Part shown: one piece after another, positions 8,985 to 22,560 of the stretch
Numbering within the stretch: position 1 is the stretch's first letter
Layout: each line of letters starts with the position of its first letter
Assembly (NCBI GenBank): GCA_014529385.2
Contig: CM043952.1
Span: 152,177,057 to 152,241,056 of the forward strand
Length of the DNA stretch: 64,000 nucleotides
Source: Adiantum capillus-veneris
Lineage: Eukaryota; Streptophyta; Polypodiopsida; Polypodiales; Pteridaceae
Reading direction: 5' to 3'
The notes under the pieces: generated by a model
Seen by the model: only the letters and a program-made list of their open reading frames with translations
Told to the model about the DNA's origin: nothing
Database searches by the model: none
Translations under genes and position numbers: made by a program

Positions 8985-11900
8985 GGTGCATGGTAAGACT
9001 GTTGTTTGTGAAGTGCACTATTACTCCTCACATTTGTTTAGCGAAATTTGCAAAACAGGCTTGGGATATTATGGTTGGTCTTTATGCAGGTTGCAATGAG
9101 GTAAAAATTGCATTGCTGCATAAAGAGTTGGAGTCAAAGATTATGCATGAGGAAGATGAAATGAACTCTTTTCTTGCTGGTTTCAAGGATATCAATGAGC
9201 AACTTATTTCTGTAGGCAAAGTCATTTCTGATAGTTCCCTTGTGCAGACTTTTCTTGATCCTTTTGCCAGATTATTACAAGAATTTTGCTAGTACTTAGA
9301 GACTTATGACCCAAGGAAATCGAGAACTTGTCAAGAATGATGCATTATGCACATTGCTGGTGCAAGAGTCACTTCTAGAAAAAACAAGATTCGATAGTTT
9401 GCAGTTGAACCGGCCTTTATTACCGCTCAAAGAAAAGGTGGTAACAACAATGTCGCCACTTCTCATGGTTCTTATACAAGTGGTAAATCACATGTTTCTA
9501 ATGCTTATGCTGGCAGCAATTTTTCTGGGAATTCTTGTGAAAGAGGAAAAAGAATATGTGTTTCAATGTACTAAGTTGAAGGCCAAAGAGGCTAAGAAGA
9601 AAGAGAATGGTTCCACTATAAATGCTGGTGCAACTACAAATAGCTATTGTTGAGTCTTTAGTGAAAGGAGACAATGATGCTGATGTTGATGCATAATGGG
9701 GTTTTAGTGTAGAGTGCACTTATGATCCTTCTGTCCATGATGCATGCATGTCAGTACTGCAGATTCACGTGTGGTATTTTGACAGTGGTGCTACAAAGCA
9801 CATTACCTCATTTCATGATTTGTTTACCTCTCTTGAGTCTATCCCTCATGGGAATTCAGTCACTTGTGCCAACAATGCCTCTGATCCGGTTCGAGGAGTT
9901 TTCAAGATTGTGCTTATTGTTGCAATGGCAGTTCTTTCACACTTGTTGATGCATTGTATGTACCTAGGATCAAGAAGAATCTTTTGTCTTTATTTGCATT
10001 TGCTAGACTTGGTCTTGTAGTCAAATTTGTGGATGAAAGATATACAATACATGATCTCAATTTTGGTGATGAAATTGTTGCATCTGGCAATTTATGTCGT
10101 GGGTTGTATAAGCTCACTTTGTACAACAAGTGTGGGAAGAATTTTGCAAATGCCATTGTGGATTCTAAGGCTATTTCAGATGAAAAATTTGGCATGCATG
10201 TTTTGAGCATGTGAATTTTCCCAGTTTGCTGCATTTGCAAAAATATGATATGGTTGCTTCTTTTGCTTCTTTGCCACCTCTTGAAGCACTTGTCAAACAT
10301 GTTTGTGAGGCTGTATTTTTTGTAAGATGGAGCATTTTAAGTTTCCAAAGGATGGTTCACAATTAGGGCCACATGCAGACTACAGCTTGTGCATAGTGAT
10401 GTTTGTGCCCATGCAAACTCAATCCTTGGGCAATTAACTTTACTTTGTGACTTTCATTGATGATTACTCAAGGCATGCATGGGTGTATCCGCTTAAGGCA
10501 AAGTCCGAAGAGTTTTTGTGCTTCAAGAAATTTCTCGCTATGGCTGAAAATGTCTTGAAATGTAGTATAGGCACCCTCCATTTTGATCAAGGGGGGAGTA
10601 TATGCCTCATGAATTTAATGCATTTTTGGCTAGTCATGGGATAAAACACTAATATACAGTTCCGTATACACCTCAAAAAAATGGTGTTGCTAAGAGGAAA
10701 AACGGGTCTCTTATGGAAATGGCAAGATGTATGGTCAAAAATCAAGCTTTGCCACATTCATTTTGGCTTGAGGCTATTATGTGTGCCACTTATGTACTTA
10801 GCAGGTGTCCTACAAAAGATTTGCAATCTATGACTCCATATGAAGCATGGCATGATAGAAAGCCTTCTATTGAGCACATGTGTGTTTTTGGCTGTTTGGC
10901 ATATGCTTTGGTGCCACAAACACAAACGCAAAAATTTGGATGATAAGAGTGTCAAATGTATTTTTGTTGGTTATAGTGCTGAAAGAAAAGGTTACAGGTT
11001 GTATCATCCACAAACAAAGCGTATCTTGGTTTCACAGGATATTGTGTTTGTCGAAGATTTTGTTCAGCCCTTGTAATCATGTACGAGAGACAATAATGTA
11101 AGCTCATAGGACATTTATGACATTTTGTTGCCCCTTTTTACTAGTGGAAGTTTGAATGTAAATTTCAATGAGGCCAATTTACAACCTATGGGTTTTTTTG
11201 AAAATGTTACAGACCAGCCTATTACCGATGCACATGTACATGATGTGCTTGATGAAGAAATGACTGAGAATGAGTAGGCTAGAGGTATGCCTAAATGGCA
11301 AGTGCATAATTTGTGTGATAGTAAATTGGATGCACCTTTGTCTAGTTGTACTCTTTCAGGTTCTCGCCATGCATCTTATGCATTAGATTGTTATTCTTTG
11401 GCTTTGTCTAGTTTATGTGATGTTGAGGAACCTTTGTCTTTTGATGAAGCACAAAATTCAAAAAATTGGATGGCTACCATGCAATCAGAATATGACGCAC
11501 TTATAGAAAATGACACATGGACTTTATGTGATTTGCCTCCTAGCAAAAAGTCCATTGGTACGAAGTGGGTTTACAAGTTGAAACGCAAGCCGGATGGTGA
11601 GATTGATTGCTATAAGGATCGACTTGTTGCAAAGAGTTATGCACAAAAAAAAGGCATAGATTATGAAGAGACTTTTCTCCTAGTTGATGTCTGAATACTG
11701 CGCGTTTTATATGTGCATTGGCAGCTCATTTTGGTTGGGATGTACATCAATCATACATTGTTACTATTTCTTGAATGGTAACATATTTGAGGAAGTTTAT
11801 GTAACACATCCTCACGGTTTTGTCAAGAAAGGACAAGAGGATAATGTGTGCAAATGTAAGAAAGATTTGTATGGGTCAAAGCAATTTCCTCGTGGTTGGT

Positions 11901-13037
11901 ATGAGAAGGTTGACACTCATTTGGTTAAATGAGGCTTTCGCAACAGTCCAACAGAAAGCACATTGCATGTAAAGCGTGAGGGTGATGTACTTCTCATTGT
12001 CGTCTCTATGTGGATGATTAGCTGATCACTAGACCAAATGAGAGACATATTGATGAATTTAAGGCTGATTTGAATGCTACTTTCAAGATGAAAGATTTGG
12101 GGCTATTGCATCATTACTTGGGCATATAGTTTAAACAGTGTGATGGTCGTATTGCCTTGTGTCAGACAAGTTACATAGACATTGCTATGTAAGTTTAGAC
12201 TTGAGGATTGCAAAGCTATTGACACTCCCATGGAAACAGACTTGAAATTGAGTCTTCATGATGCTGGTGATCTTGTAAATGTCACTCTTTACCAAACTGT
12301 TGTTGGTTGCCTTATTTATGTACGCAACATGAGGTTGAATATTCAGCCTGTAGTGTCACAGGTCAGTACATTCATGCATAGCCCAGGGTCTAAGCATTGG
12401 CAGGCTTTCAAGAGGATTTTTTGCTACTTCAGTGGCACTTTACATCTTGGCTTGTTTTATCCCAAGGGGGGATCATTTTCGCCAGACTTACATGATTTTT
12501 TGGACCCAGATTGGGTTGGTTGTTTGACACGCGAGTGTCCACAAGTGGTTTATGTTTCATGCGCGACAGTTCATGTATCTCATGGTTGAGCAAGAAGCAA
12601 CCTAATGTGGCCACTTATAGTTGTGAAGCTGAGTATAGGGCAGTCTTCACAACTACACTTGACTGCGTATGTCTCAGACGCCTTTTGGATGATTTGGGTG
12701 TTGGGCCTGACACTGCCAACAATATCTACACTGAAAATCCTAGCGCATCGGTAGTTGCAAGGAACCTAGTTTTTTATGCCGCACAAATCACATTGAGGGG
12801 CATTACCACTATGTTAGGGAGAGGCTCTCGACAGGAGAGGATCAACTTGGCTTATGTGCCAACACCAGACAACCTTGCAGATCTTTTCACAAAGGCATTG
12901 TCTCATGAGAAGTTCGCAGATTTCTGCAAAGCTTTGGGCTTACTCCCCGTTGTGGACTGATCATGTCCTCAGGGCATGGAACTTCCCTATAGTCTATGTG
13001 TAAGCTCTCATTCACTGCATCACTCCCAAGGGGGAAT
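8985..13037 (+). pseudogene. Old Ty1/copia gag-pol remnant, 5'-truncated (plus strand)
   Basis: The order of domains is standard copia. A Gag remnant is followed by protease (WYFDSGATKHITS at about 9773-9810), then an integrase HHCC remnant and core from about 10150. Reverse transcriptase follows at about 11450-12180 (KWVYKLKRKPDGEI at 11566-11607), and RNase H at about 12270-12960 (CEAEYRAVFTTT near 12623-12658). Every domain is crossed by stops and indels. Examples are a TGA after HLVK at about 11931 and a TAG directly after the YVDD codons near 12019. The second catalytic Asp of integrase is still present here (HFDQGG at about 10580), unlike in the younger copy. The 5' LTR and the start of Gag are missing. 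The part from 11897 on is duplicated at 18612-20152. Confidence 0.85.
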
Positions 13038-13262
13038 TAATACCATATACATGTGGTAGTGATGTGTGTGAATACACTTAGGACCGCCAGGGCATTTTTT
13101 CCCTCACTAGGAGGTTTTTTCTCCCGTGCAGTGTATAAACGCCCATCACTCTAGGGCTATTTACCTTTCCATTTCACACTAAGTAATACACTCTCTATTG
13201 TAAGCCTTGGAGCTTCCTTTGTCTTCTCCAAGATCTGTGTGTTTTCTTGCATAATTCCAACA
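13038..13262 (+). repeat. 3' LTR of the old copia copy (unit A)
   Basis: The sequence matches the 227-bp LTRs at 13366-13592 and 18316-18542 in reverse orientation and ends AATTCCAACA. A polypurine tract (AAGGGGGAATT, 13029-13039) precedes it. The expected TG start has mutated to TA. Confidence 0.85.
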
Positions 13263-13360
13263 TTCTATGACTTCTGCATGGATTGTCCCTTTCACTTTTA
13301 ATATCATGTCAATTACCATCTCCATTGGTTCTGTGTTGTTCCTCTTTCTTCAAGCTACTC

Positions 13361-13365
13361 ATAAG
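13361..13365. repeat. Target-site duplication ATAAG (left)
   Basis: ATAAG directly precedes the LTR at 13366 and is repeated at 18543-18547 directly after the other LTR. The uninterrupted site survives at about 20083-20087 in the tandem-duplicated copy of the flanking DNA. Confidence 0.95.
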
Positions 13366-13592
13366 TGTTGGAATTAGGGTTGCAAAGAAACACACACAGC
13401 TTGGAGAAGATGAAGGAAGCTCAAGGCACACAATAGAGAGTGTATTACTTAGTGTGCAATGGAAAGATAGATAGCCCTAGAGTGATGGGGGTATATACAA
13501 CGCACGGGGGAAAAAACCTCCTAAAGAGGGAAAAAATGCCCCGGCGGTCCTAGTGTGTTCACACACATCACTACCACATGTATATGGTAACA
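13366..13592 (-). repeat. 3' LTR of the minus-strand copia element
   Basis: 227 bp. In element orientation it starts TGTTACCATATAC and ends CCTAATTCCAACA. The polypurine tract AGGGGGGATT lies just inside it at about 13594-13603. Confidence 0.95.
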
Positions 13593-13667
13593 AATCCCCC
13601 CTGGAGTGATGCGGTGAACGAGAGCTGGCACATGAGTAAAGGGAAGTGCCATGCCCTGAGGACAGGA

Positions 13668-16600
13668 TCAGTCCACAAAGGGGAGTAAGCCCAAAGCTTT
13701 GCGGAAAGCTTCAAGCTTCTCACGAGACAATGCCTTTGTGAAAAGATCTGCAAGGTTGTTCTGTGTTGGCACATAAGCCAAGCTGATCTCTCCTGCTGAG
13801 AGCCTCTCCCTGACATAGTGGTAATGCACCTCAATGTGCTTTGTGCGAGCATGAAAAACTGGGTTCCTCGCAACTGCCAATGCGCTCTGACTGTTAGTGT
13901 AGATAGTGTTGGCAGTTTCCTGTCCAACACCCAAATCAGCCATAAGGCGTCTGAGCCATACACACTCAACCGTAGCTGTGAAGACTGCCCTGTACTCAGC
14001 CTCACAACTCGAAGTGGCCACAGTAGGTTGCTTCTTGCTCAACCATGATATACATGAACTGCCAAGCATGAAACAAAAACCACTTGCGGACACTCTCGTG
14101 TCAAAACAACCAGCCCAATCTGAGTCTGAAAAAGCATGTAAGTCTGGCGGCAATGATCCCCCCTTGGGATAAAACAAGCCAAGATGTAAAGTGCCACTAA
14201 GGTAGCGGAAAATCCTCTTGACAGCCTGCCAATGCTTAGACCCTGGGCTATGTATAAATCTGCTGACCTGTGAGACTGTAAACTGAATATCTGGCCTCGT
14301 GTTGCATACATAAATGAGGCAGCCAACATCAGTTTGGTAAAGAGTGACATTTACAAGATCACCAACATCATGTAGACTCAACTTCAAACCTGTTTCCATG
14401 GGAGTGGCAATAGGTTTGCAATCCTCAAGTCCAAACTTACATAGAAATGTCTCTATGTAACTTTTCTGACACAAGGCAATACCACCATCACACTGCTTAA
14501 ATTGTATACCCAAGTACTGATGCAACAGCCCCAAATCTTTCATCTTGAAAGTACCATTCAAATCAGCCTTAAATTCAGCAATATGTCTCTCATTTGGTCC
14601 AGTGATCAGCAAATCATCGACATAAAGAACCACAATGAGAAGTACATCACCCTCACGCTTTACATACAATGTGCTTTCTGTTGGACTGTTATGAAAGCCT
14701 TGTTTGACCAAATGAGTGTCAGCTTTCTCATACCAAGCACGAGGAGATTGCTTCAACCCATACAAAGCCTTGTTACATTTTCACACTTTGTCCTCTTGTC
14801 CTTTTATGACAAAACCGCCGGGCTGCGTTACATAAACTTCCTCAAATATGTCACCATTCAAGAAAGCAGTAACAATGTCTGATTGATGTACATCCCAACC
14901 AAAATGAGCTGCCAATGCACATAGAAAACGCACAGTAGTCATATGACAAGTGGGAGAAAAAGTCTCTTCATAATCTATGCCTTTTTACTGTGCATAACCC
15001 TTTGCAACAAGTCGAGCCTTATGGCGATCGATCTCACCATCCGGCTTGCGTTTAACTTGTAAACCCACTTCGTACCAATGGCCTTTTTGCCAGGAGGCAA
15101 ATCACATAAAGTCCATGTGTCATTTTCTATAAGTGCATCATATTCTGATTGCATGGCAGCCATCCAATTTTCTGAATTCTGTGCTTCATCAAAAGACAGA
15201 GGCTCCTCAACATCATGTAAACTAGACACAGCCAAAGCATAACAATCTGATGCATAAGATGCATGGCGAGAGCCTGAACGAGTACGACTAGACAAAGGTG
15301 CATCCAATTTACTGTCACGCAAAGTGTGCACCAGCCATTTTGGCATACCTCTAGCCTGCTCATTTTCAGCCCTTTCCTCATCAAGTACATCATGTACATA
15401 TGCATCAGTAATAGGCTGATCTAAAACATTTTCAGAAACCCCCATAGGCTGTACATTTGCCTCATTGGAACTTACATTCGTATTTCCACCACTGAAAAGA
15501 GGCAACAAAGTGTCATAAATGTCCTGTGAGCTTACATTACTGTCTCTAGTACATGACAGCAAGGGTTGAACAGAATCTTCCACAAACACTACATCCCGAG
15601 AAACCAGAATACGTTTTGTTTGCGGATGATACAACCTGTAACCTTTGCTTTCAACACTATAACCAAAAAAAATACATTTGACAGCCTTATCATCCAATTT
15701 TCTGCGTTGCACTTGTGGCACCAAAGCATATGCCAAATAGCCAAAAACACGCATGTGCTCAATAGAAGGCTTTCTATCATGCCATGATTCATATGGAGTA
15801 ATAGACTGCAAAGCTTTCGTAGGACACCTGTTAAGTACATAAGTGGCACACATGATGGCCTCAAGCCAAAAAGAATGCGGTAAAGCTTGACTTTTGACCA
15901 TACATCGTGCCATTTCCATCAGTGACCTGTTTTTCCTCTCAGCAACACCATTTTGCTGAGGCGTATAAGGCACTGTACATTGGTGTTTTATCCCACGACT
16001 AGCCAGAAATGCATTAAATTCATGAGACATATACTCCCCCCCTCGACCGGAACGGAGGGTGCCCATAGTACATTTCGAGACATTTTCAGCCATAGCCAGA
16101 AATTGTTTGAAGCACATAAAAACTTCGGACTTCGCTTTAAGCGGAAATACCCATGCATGCCTGGAGTAATCATCAATGAAAGTCACGAAGTACAGGTAAT
16201 TGCCCAAGGACGGAGTTTGCATGGGCCCACAAACATCACTATGCACAAGCTGCAACCTGCATGTGGCCCGAACTGACCCATCCTTTGGAAATTTGAAACG
16301 CTGCATCTTACCCAAAATACAGCCTTCACAGACATGTTTGACATGTGCTTCAAGAGGTGGCAAAGAAGCAACCATATCAGATTTCTGCAAACGCAGCAAA
16401 CTGGCAAAATTCAGATGACCAAAACGTGCATGCCAAAGTTTTGCATTTGAAATAGCCCTTGAATCTGCAACAGCATTTGCAAAATTTTGTCCACACTTGT
16501 CATACAAAGTGAGCTTATACAGCCCACGACACAAAAGGCTAGATGCAACAATTTCATCACCAAAACTGAGATCATGAACTGTACATCTGTCATCCACAAA

Positions 16601-18013
16601 TTTGACTACAAGTCCAAGTCTAGCAAGTGCGGATACAGACAAGAGATTCTTCTTGATCCCAGGTACATAAAGTGCATCAACAAGTGTGAAGGAACTGCCA
16701 TTAGCAGCAGTGAGCACAATCTTTCCAACTCCCTGAACTGGATAAGAGGCGTTGTTGGCACAAGTGACTGAATTCCCATGAGGGACAAACTCGAGAGAGG
16801 CAAACAATTCACGATGTGAGGTAATGTGCTTTGTAGCACCACTGTCGAAATACCACACATGTGAATCTGCAACAACTGACAAGCATGCATCATGGACAGT
16901 AGGATTGTAAGTGCACTCTGCGCTAAAAGCCCATTCTGCATCAACATCAGCAACACAGTCTCCTTTCACAGAAGACTCAACAATGGCTGCATTTGTAGTG
17001 GAACCAGCATTTGCAGTGGAACCACCCTCTTTCTTCTTAGCCTCTTTGGCCTTCAACTTAGGACACGACTTGATCAAGTGATCATTGGCTTTACAATAAT
17101 GGCAACACATCTTCTTTTTGCCCTTATCACCAGAATTTCTAGACGAAGTGCTGCCAGCAGAAGCATTAGGAACATAATTTTTGCCACTCGCAGCAGAACC
17201 ATAAGAAGTGGTTGCATTACTGTTACCACCCTTTCTTTGAGAAGCAATAAAAGCATGTTCAATTGCACGCTGTCTAGTCTTGTTTTTTCTGGACAGTGAC
17301 TCTTGCAACAGCAATGTGCATAATGCATCAAACTTGACAACTTCTGGATTTCCTTGGGTCATAAGTCTCCAAGTACTAGCAAAAGTCTGGTAGGAATCTG
17401 GTAAGGCATCAAGAACAGTCTGCACAAGGGAACTGTCTGAAATGACTTCACCTGCAAAAACAAGCTGCTCATTGATATCCTTGACACTAGCAAGGAAGGT
17501 GTCCATATCATCTTCCTCATGCATAATCTTCGACTCCAGCTCTTTACGCAACAAAGCAATTTTAGCCTCATTGCGGCTTGCATAAAGACCTGCTAGAATA
17601 TCCCAAGCCTGTTTTGCAGATTTTGCTGAACGGATGTGAGGAACAATGGTGCGCTTCACAGAAAACGCAATCAATGCATGAGCCTGCGCATCCTTAACAT
17701 CCCAATGAGCTTGTTCTACCGTAGGCAAAACAACTCTAACAGCTGCAATCCTTGCAGCAAGACCTGCAACATCCTCAACATCGCCTACATCCTCAGAACC
17801 AGGACGTACATCAATGCCCTGCACAATGTTCCAGAAACCTTTTGACACAAGAACATGTTGCATCATATAAGCCCACATAGGGTAGTTGTCCCCATCCAAC
17901 CTGTCCTCAACAGAAAACATCTTGAACACATATGTATTGTTGTTGTCAGCCATGGTAAATGTTGCACCTGATGTGAAAACTGTTCGAAAATAGGAGAAAT
18001 GGAGCGGGAACAA
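13668..18013 (-). pseudogene. Ty1/copia gag-pol polyprotein, nearly full length, broken in reverse transcriptase
   Basis: The first 1012 codons (18013-14975) are open. Gag (DGDNYPMWAYMMQHV) has a CCHC knuckle CHYCKANDHLIKSC. Protease has WYFDSGATKHIT. The integrase HHCC has HARFGHLN and CEGCILGK, and its core has HSDVCGP and NGVAERKNR. Reverse transcriptase begins at SEYDALIENDTW. A one-base deletion near 15052 shifts the frame after KWVYKL, an in-frame stop lies near 14986, and a TGA replaces a Cys codon near 14783. The remaining 365 codons (14765-13668) complete reverse transcriptase (YVDDLLITG) and RNase H (SDSDWAGC, SSCEAEYRA). Within integrase the second catalytic Asp is replaced: RSGRGGEY instead of the usual RSDxGGEY. 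The start is taken upstream of MADNNNTYVF (ATG at 17953), the likelier Gag start. Confidence 0.93.
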
Positions 18014-18301
18014 CCTGTGCTATATAGCACAAACCGTAGAAGACTATAAGGCACCTGTTATGCAGAAAACGGCACTGACAGAAATTCTGCACAAAATGAG
18101 GAAATAGCCTGTGCAGTACTGCCTGTAGTGGAAACGGAGGCCGAAATGAGCCCAAATCAAAATTCTGAGCAGACCCAGCTCTTCGAGCTAGCTCAAAATT
18201 TTTGTCAACCTGCGAACGCTCGCCAAAGCTCACTGAAATCGGAGAAAGTGAGCAGGCGTGTGCTGGAGCAGCTGGCGACTAAGCCCGGGAGGACGTGACC
18301 T

Positions 18302-18313
18302 GCTCTGATACCA
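18302..18313 (-). promoter_or_regulatory. Primer-binding site for initiator-Met tRNA
   Basis: On the minus strand TGGTATCAGAGC lies two bases inside the 5' LTR. It is complementary to the 3' end of plant initiator tRNA-Met, which primes minus-strand DNA synthesis in most plant copia elements. Confidence 0.95.
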
Positions 18314-18315
18314 AT

Positions 18316-18542
18316 TGTTGGAATTAGGGTTGCAGAGAAACACACACAGCTTGGAGAAGACGAAGGAATCTCAATGCACACAATAGAGAGTGTATTACTT
18401 AGTGTGCAATTAAAAGATAGATAGCCCTAGAGTGATGGGTGTATATACAATGCACGGGGGAAAAAACCTCCTAAAGAGGGAAAAAATGCCCCGACAGTCC
18501 TAGTGTGTTCACACACATCACTACCACATGTATATGGTAACA
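18316..18542 (-). repeat. 5' LTR of the minus-strand copia element
   Basis: 227 bp, ending CCAACA at 18316 in element orientation. It differs from the partner LTR at about 10 positions. The target duplication ATAAG follows at 18543-18547. Confidence 0.95.
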
Positions 18543-18611
18543 ATAAGCTGGGTTTAGCCATTGCAACGCCTGCAAAAGTACTCTCCAAATCCAAATTTTA
18601 TAGAGCATCCG

Positions 18612-20152
18612 TGGTATGAGAAGGTTGACACTCATTTGGTTAAATGAGGCTTTCGCAACAGTCCAACAGAAAGCACATTGTATGTAAAGCGTGAGGGTGA
18701 TGTACTTCTCATTGTCGTCTCTATGTGGATGATTAGCTGATCACTGGACCAAATGAGAGACATATTGATGAATTTAAGGCTGATTTGAATGCTACTTTCA
18801 AGATGAAAGATTTGGGGCTATTGCATCATTACTTGGGCATATAGTTTAAACAGTGTGATGGTCGTATTGCCTTGTGTCAGACAAGTTACATAGACATTGC
18901 TATGTAAGTTTAGACTTGAGGATTGCAAAGCTATTGACACTCCCATGGAAACAGACTTGAAATTGAGTCTTCATGATGTTGGTGATCTTGTAAATGTCAC
19001 TCTTTACCAAACTGTTGTTGGTTGCCTTATTTATGTATGCAACACGAGGCTGAATATTCACTTTGCAGTGTCACAGGTCAGTAGATTCATGCATAGCCCA
19101 GGGTCTAAGCATTGGTAGGCTTTCAAGAGGATTTTTTGCTACTTCATTGTAACTTTACATCTTGGCTTGTTTTATTCCAAGGGGGATCATTTTCGCGAGA
19201 CTTACCTGCTTTTTTGGACTCAAATTGGGTTGGTTGTTTGACACACAGTGTCCACAAGTGGTTTTTGTTTCATGCTCGACAGTTCATGTATCTCATGGTC
19301 GAGAAAGAAGCAACCTAATGTGGCCACTTATAGTTGTGAGGCTGAGTATAGGGCAGTCTTTACAACTACACTTGAGTGTGTATGTCTCAGACGCCTTATG
19401 GCTGATTTGGGTGTTGGGCATGACATTGCCAACGGTATCTAGACTGAAAGTCATAGCGCATTGGCAGTTGCAAAGAACCTAGTTTTTCATGCCGCACAAA
19501 TCACATTGAGGTGCATTACCACTATGTTAGGGAGAGGCTCTCAGCAGGAGAGATCAGCTTGTCTTATGTGCCAACACAAGACAACCTTGTAGATCTTTTC
19601 ACAAAGGCATTGTCTCATGAGAAGTTCGAAGCTTTCTGCAAAGATTTGGGCTTACTCCCCATTGTGGACTGATCATGTCCTTAGGGCATGGCACTTCCCT
19701 ATACTCTATGTGTCAGCTCTCATTCACCGCATCACTCCCAGGGGGGAATTGGTACCATATACATGTAGTAGTGATGTGTGTGAACACACTTAGGACCGCC
19801 GGGCATTATTTCCGTCACTACTAGGAGGTTTTTTCCCCTGTGCATTGTATAAACGCCCATCACTCTAGGGCTATCTATCTTACCATTTCACACTTAGTAA
19901 TACACCCTCTGTTGTAAGCCTTGAGCTTCCTTCGTCTTCTCCAAGCTCTGTGTGTTTTCTTGCAACCCCAATTCCAAAAGTCTATGACTTTTATCATTGC
20001 ATCGATTGTCGCTTTCACTTTTAATATCATGTCAATTACCATCTCCATTGCTTCTGTGCTGTTCCTCTTTCTTCAAGATACTCATAAGGTGGGTTTAGCC
20101 ATTGCAACTCCTGCAAAAGTACTCTCCAAATCCAAATTTTATAGAGCATCCA
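18612..20152 (+). repeat. Second unit of a 1.5-kb tandem duplication of the old copia 3' end and its flank
   Basis: This stretch repeats 11897-13365 plus 18548-18611, which is unit A with the nested element removed. It carries the end of reverse transcriptase, RNase H, the 3' LTR (19750-19979) and about 170 bases of flank. Both units share the same disabling changes, such as the TGA after the HLVK codons and the TAG directly after the YVDD codons, so the copia copy was dead before it was duplicated. The junction at 18612-18616 is TGGTA, which also occurs at both parental breakpoints (11897-11901 and 20153-20157). That implies microhomology-mediated joining. Unit B lacks the nested insertion. 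Confidence 0.93.
19750..19979 (+). repeat. Copia 3' LTR, unit B
   Basis: It starts TGGTACCATATAC and ends AATTCCAAAA, with the terminal CA mutated. Together with indels it differs from the unit A LTR at roughly 7-8% of positions by eye. Confidence 0.85.
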
Positions 20153-20255
20153 TGGTAGATGAACTCGTAGGCTGGGTATATCCATTGCAACTCCTGCAAA
20201 AGTACTCTTCAAACCCAAATTTTATAGAGCATCCGTGGTAGATGAACTCAAAATG
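20090..20255. repeat. Two tandem copies of an 83-bp sequence
   Basis: GGGTTTAGCC...GATGAACTC at 20091 recurs at 20174 with few changes (shared TTGCAACTCCTGCAAAAGTA). A partial copy ends unit A at about 18548-18611. Confidence 0.85.
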
Positions 20256-20486
20256 GAAAAACATGATTGAATATGTGAGCACATTGTTGCTACAGACCAG
20301 TAAGACAATGCCAATAAAAAGGCTTCCATTCACAAACAGCACAAGATTCCTCTTGATGTGGCTATATAGCGAGCTTGTGGCACATGATAGAAGCTAGTTT
20401 TGAAGCCCCCCCTCCCCTTGCACTAGGTGGGATGGGGATCTTACCACCTTTGAGTCACAAAGTTAGAATGTACAGTCTCTCTCTTC

Positions 20487-20626
<140 letters not shown>

Positions 20627-20754
20627 CTATATAGCATCATCTCCTCCAAAGGGCAAAATAATAACATCCAACTCTACTAAAACGATGGAATTCTTGACCA
20701 GTCTCTACCTTGGCAGACCTTGACACCTTGGAAAAAGGTATCTTTCTATCACCC

Positions 20755-20860
20755 AAGTGTGATAGGTTGGTTATGCCATTTCCCTCTTGAATAACAGGTC
20801 TTGAGTTCAACTCTCCTCGTCGGATAGATCTTTAAGGTCTCTTGGGATAGTTTCCTACAG
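20755..20860 (+). ncRNA. Possible tRNA-derived SINE head
   Basis: The plus strand has a box A-like TAGGTTGGTTATGCC and, about 35 bases later, a box B-like TTGAGTTCAACTC. A short tail follows (GTCGG, then TTTAAGGTCTC) that loosely resembles the tail of the 5.1-kb candidate. The match to pol III boxes is weaker here and no tail repeat or target duplication is visible. Confidence 0.35.
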
Positions 20861-20869
20861 CGTTAAAAT

Positions 20870-20888
20870 TCTCTTCTTCTTCTTCTTC

Positions 20889-20945
<57 letters not shown>
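20870..20945. repeat. Compound microsatellite (TTC)n(TC)n(AC)n
   Basis: Three adjoining simple repeats directly upstream of the PPR remnant. Confidence 0.95.
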
Positions 20946-20947
<2 letters not shown>

Positions 20948-20949
20948 CA

Positions 20950-22560
<1,611 letters not shown>

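Larger units (their letters stand above)
13366..18542 (-). mobile_element. Complete but disabled Ty1/copia retrotransposon (5177 bp)
   Basis: Two 227-bp LTRs (TG...CA) bound the element, with the 5-bp target duplication ATAAG on both sides. On the minus strand the order is LTR (18316-18542), initiator-Met tRNA binding site, Gag, protease, integrase, reverse transcriptase, RNase H, polypurine tract and LTR (13366-13592). By eye the LTRs differ at 10 of 227 positions, about 4.4%, so the insertion is not recent. It sits inside the flank of an older member of the same family, in opposite orientation. The element cannot now move on its own because its single polyprotein gene has a frameshift, stops and a changed integrase active-site residue. 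Confidence 0.97.

Noticed and set aside
13283-13365. Signal-peptide-like frame in the flank of the old copia copy
   Set aside because: Short, hydrophobic by chance, and continuing into the LTR of the nested element.
15566-17845. Plus-strand frames inside the nested copia element
   Set aside because: Antisense to the clearly coding gag-pol frame with all its motifs.
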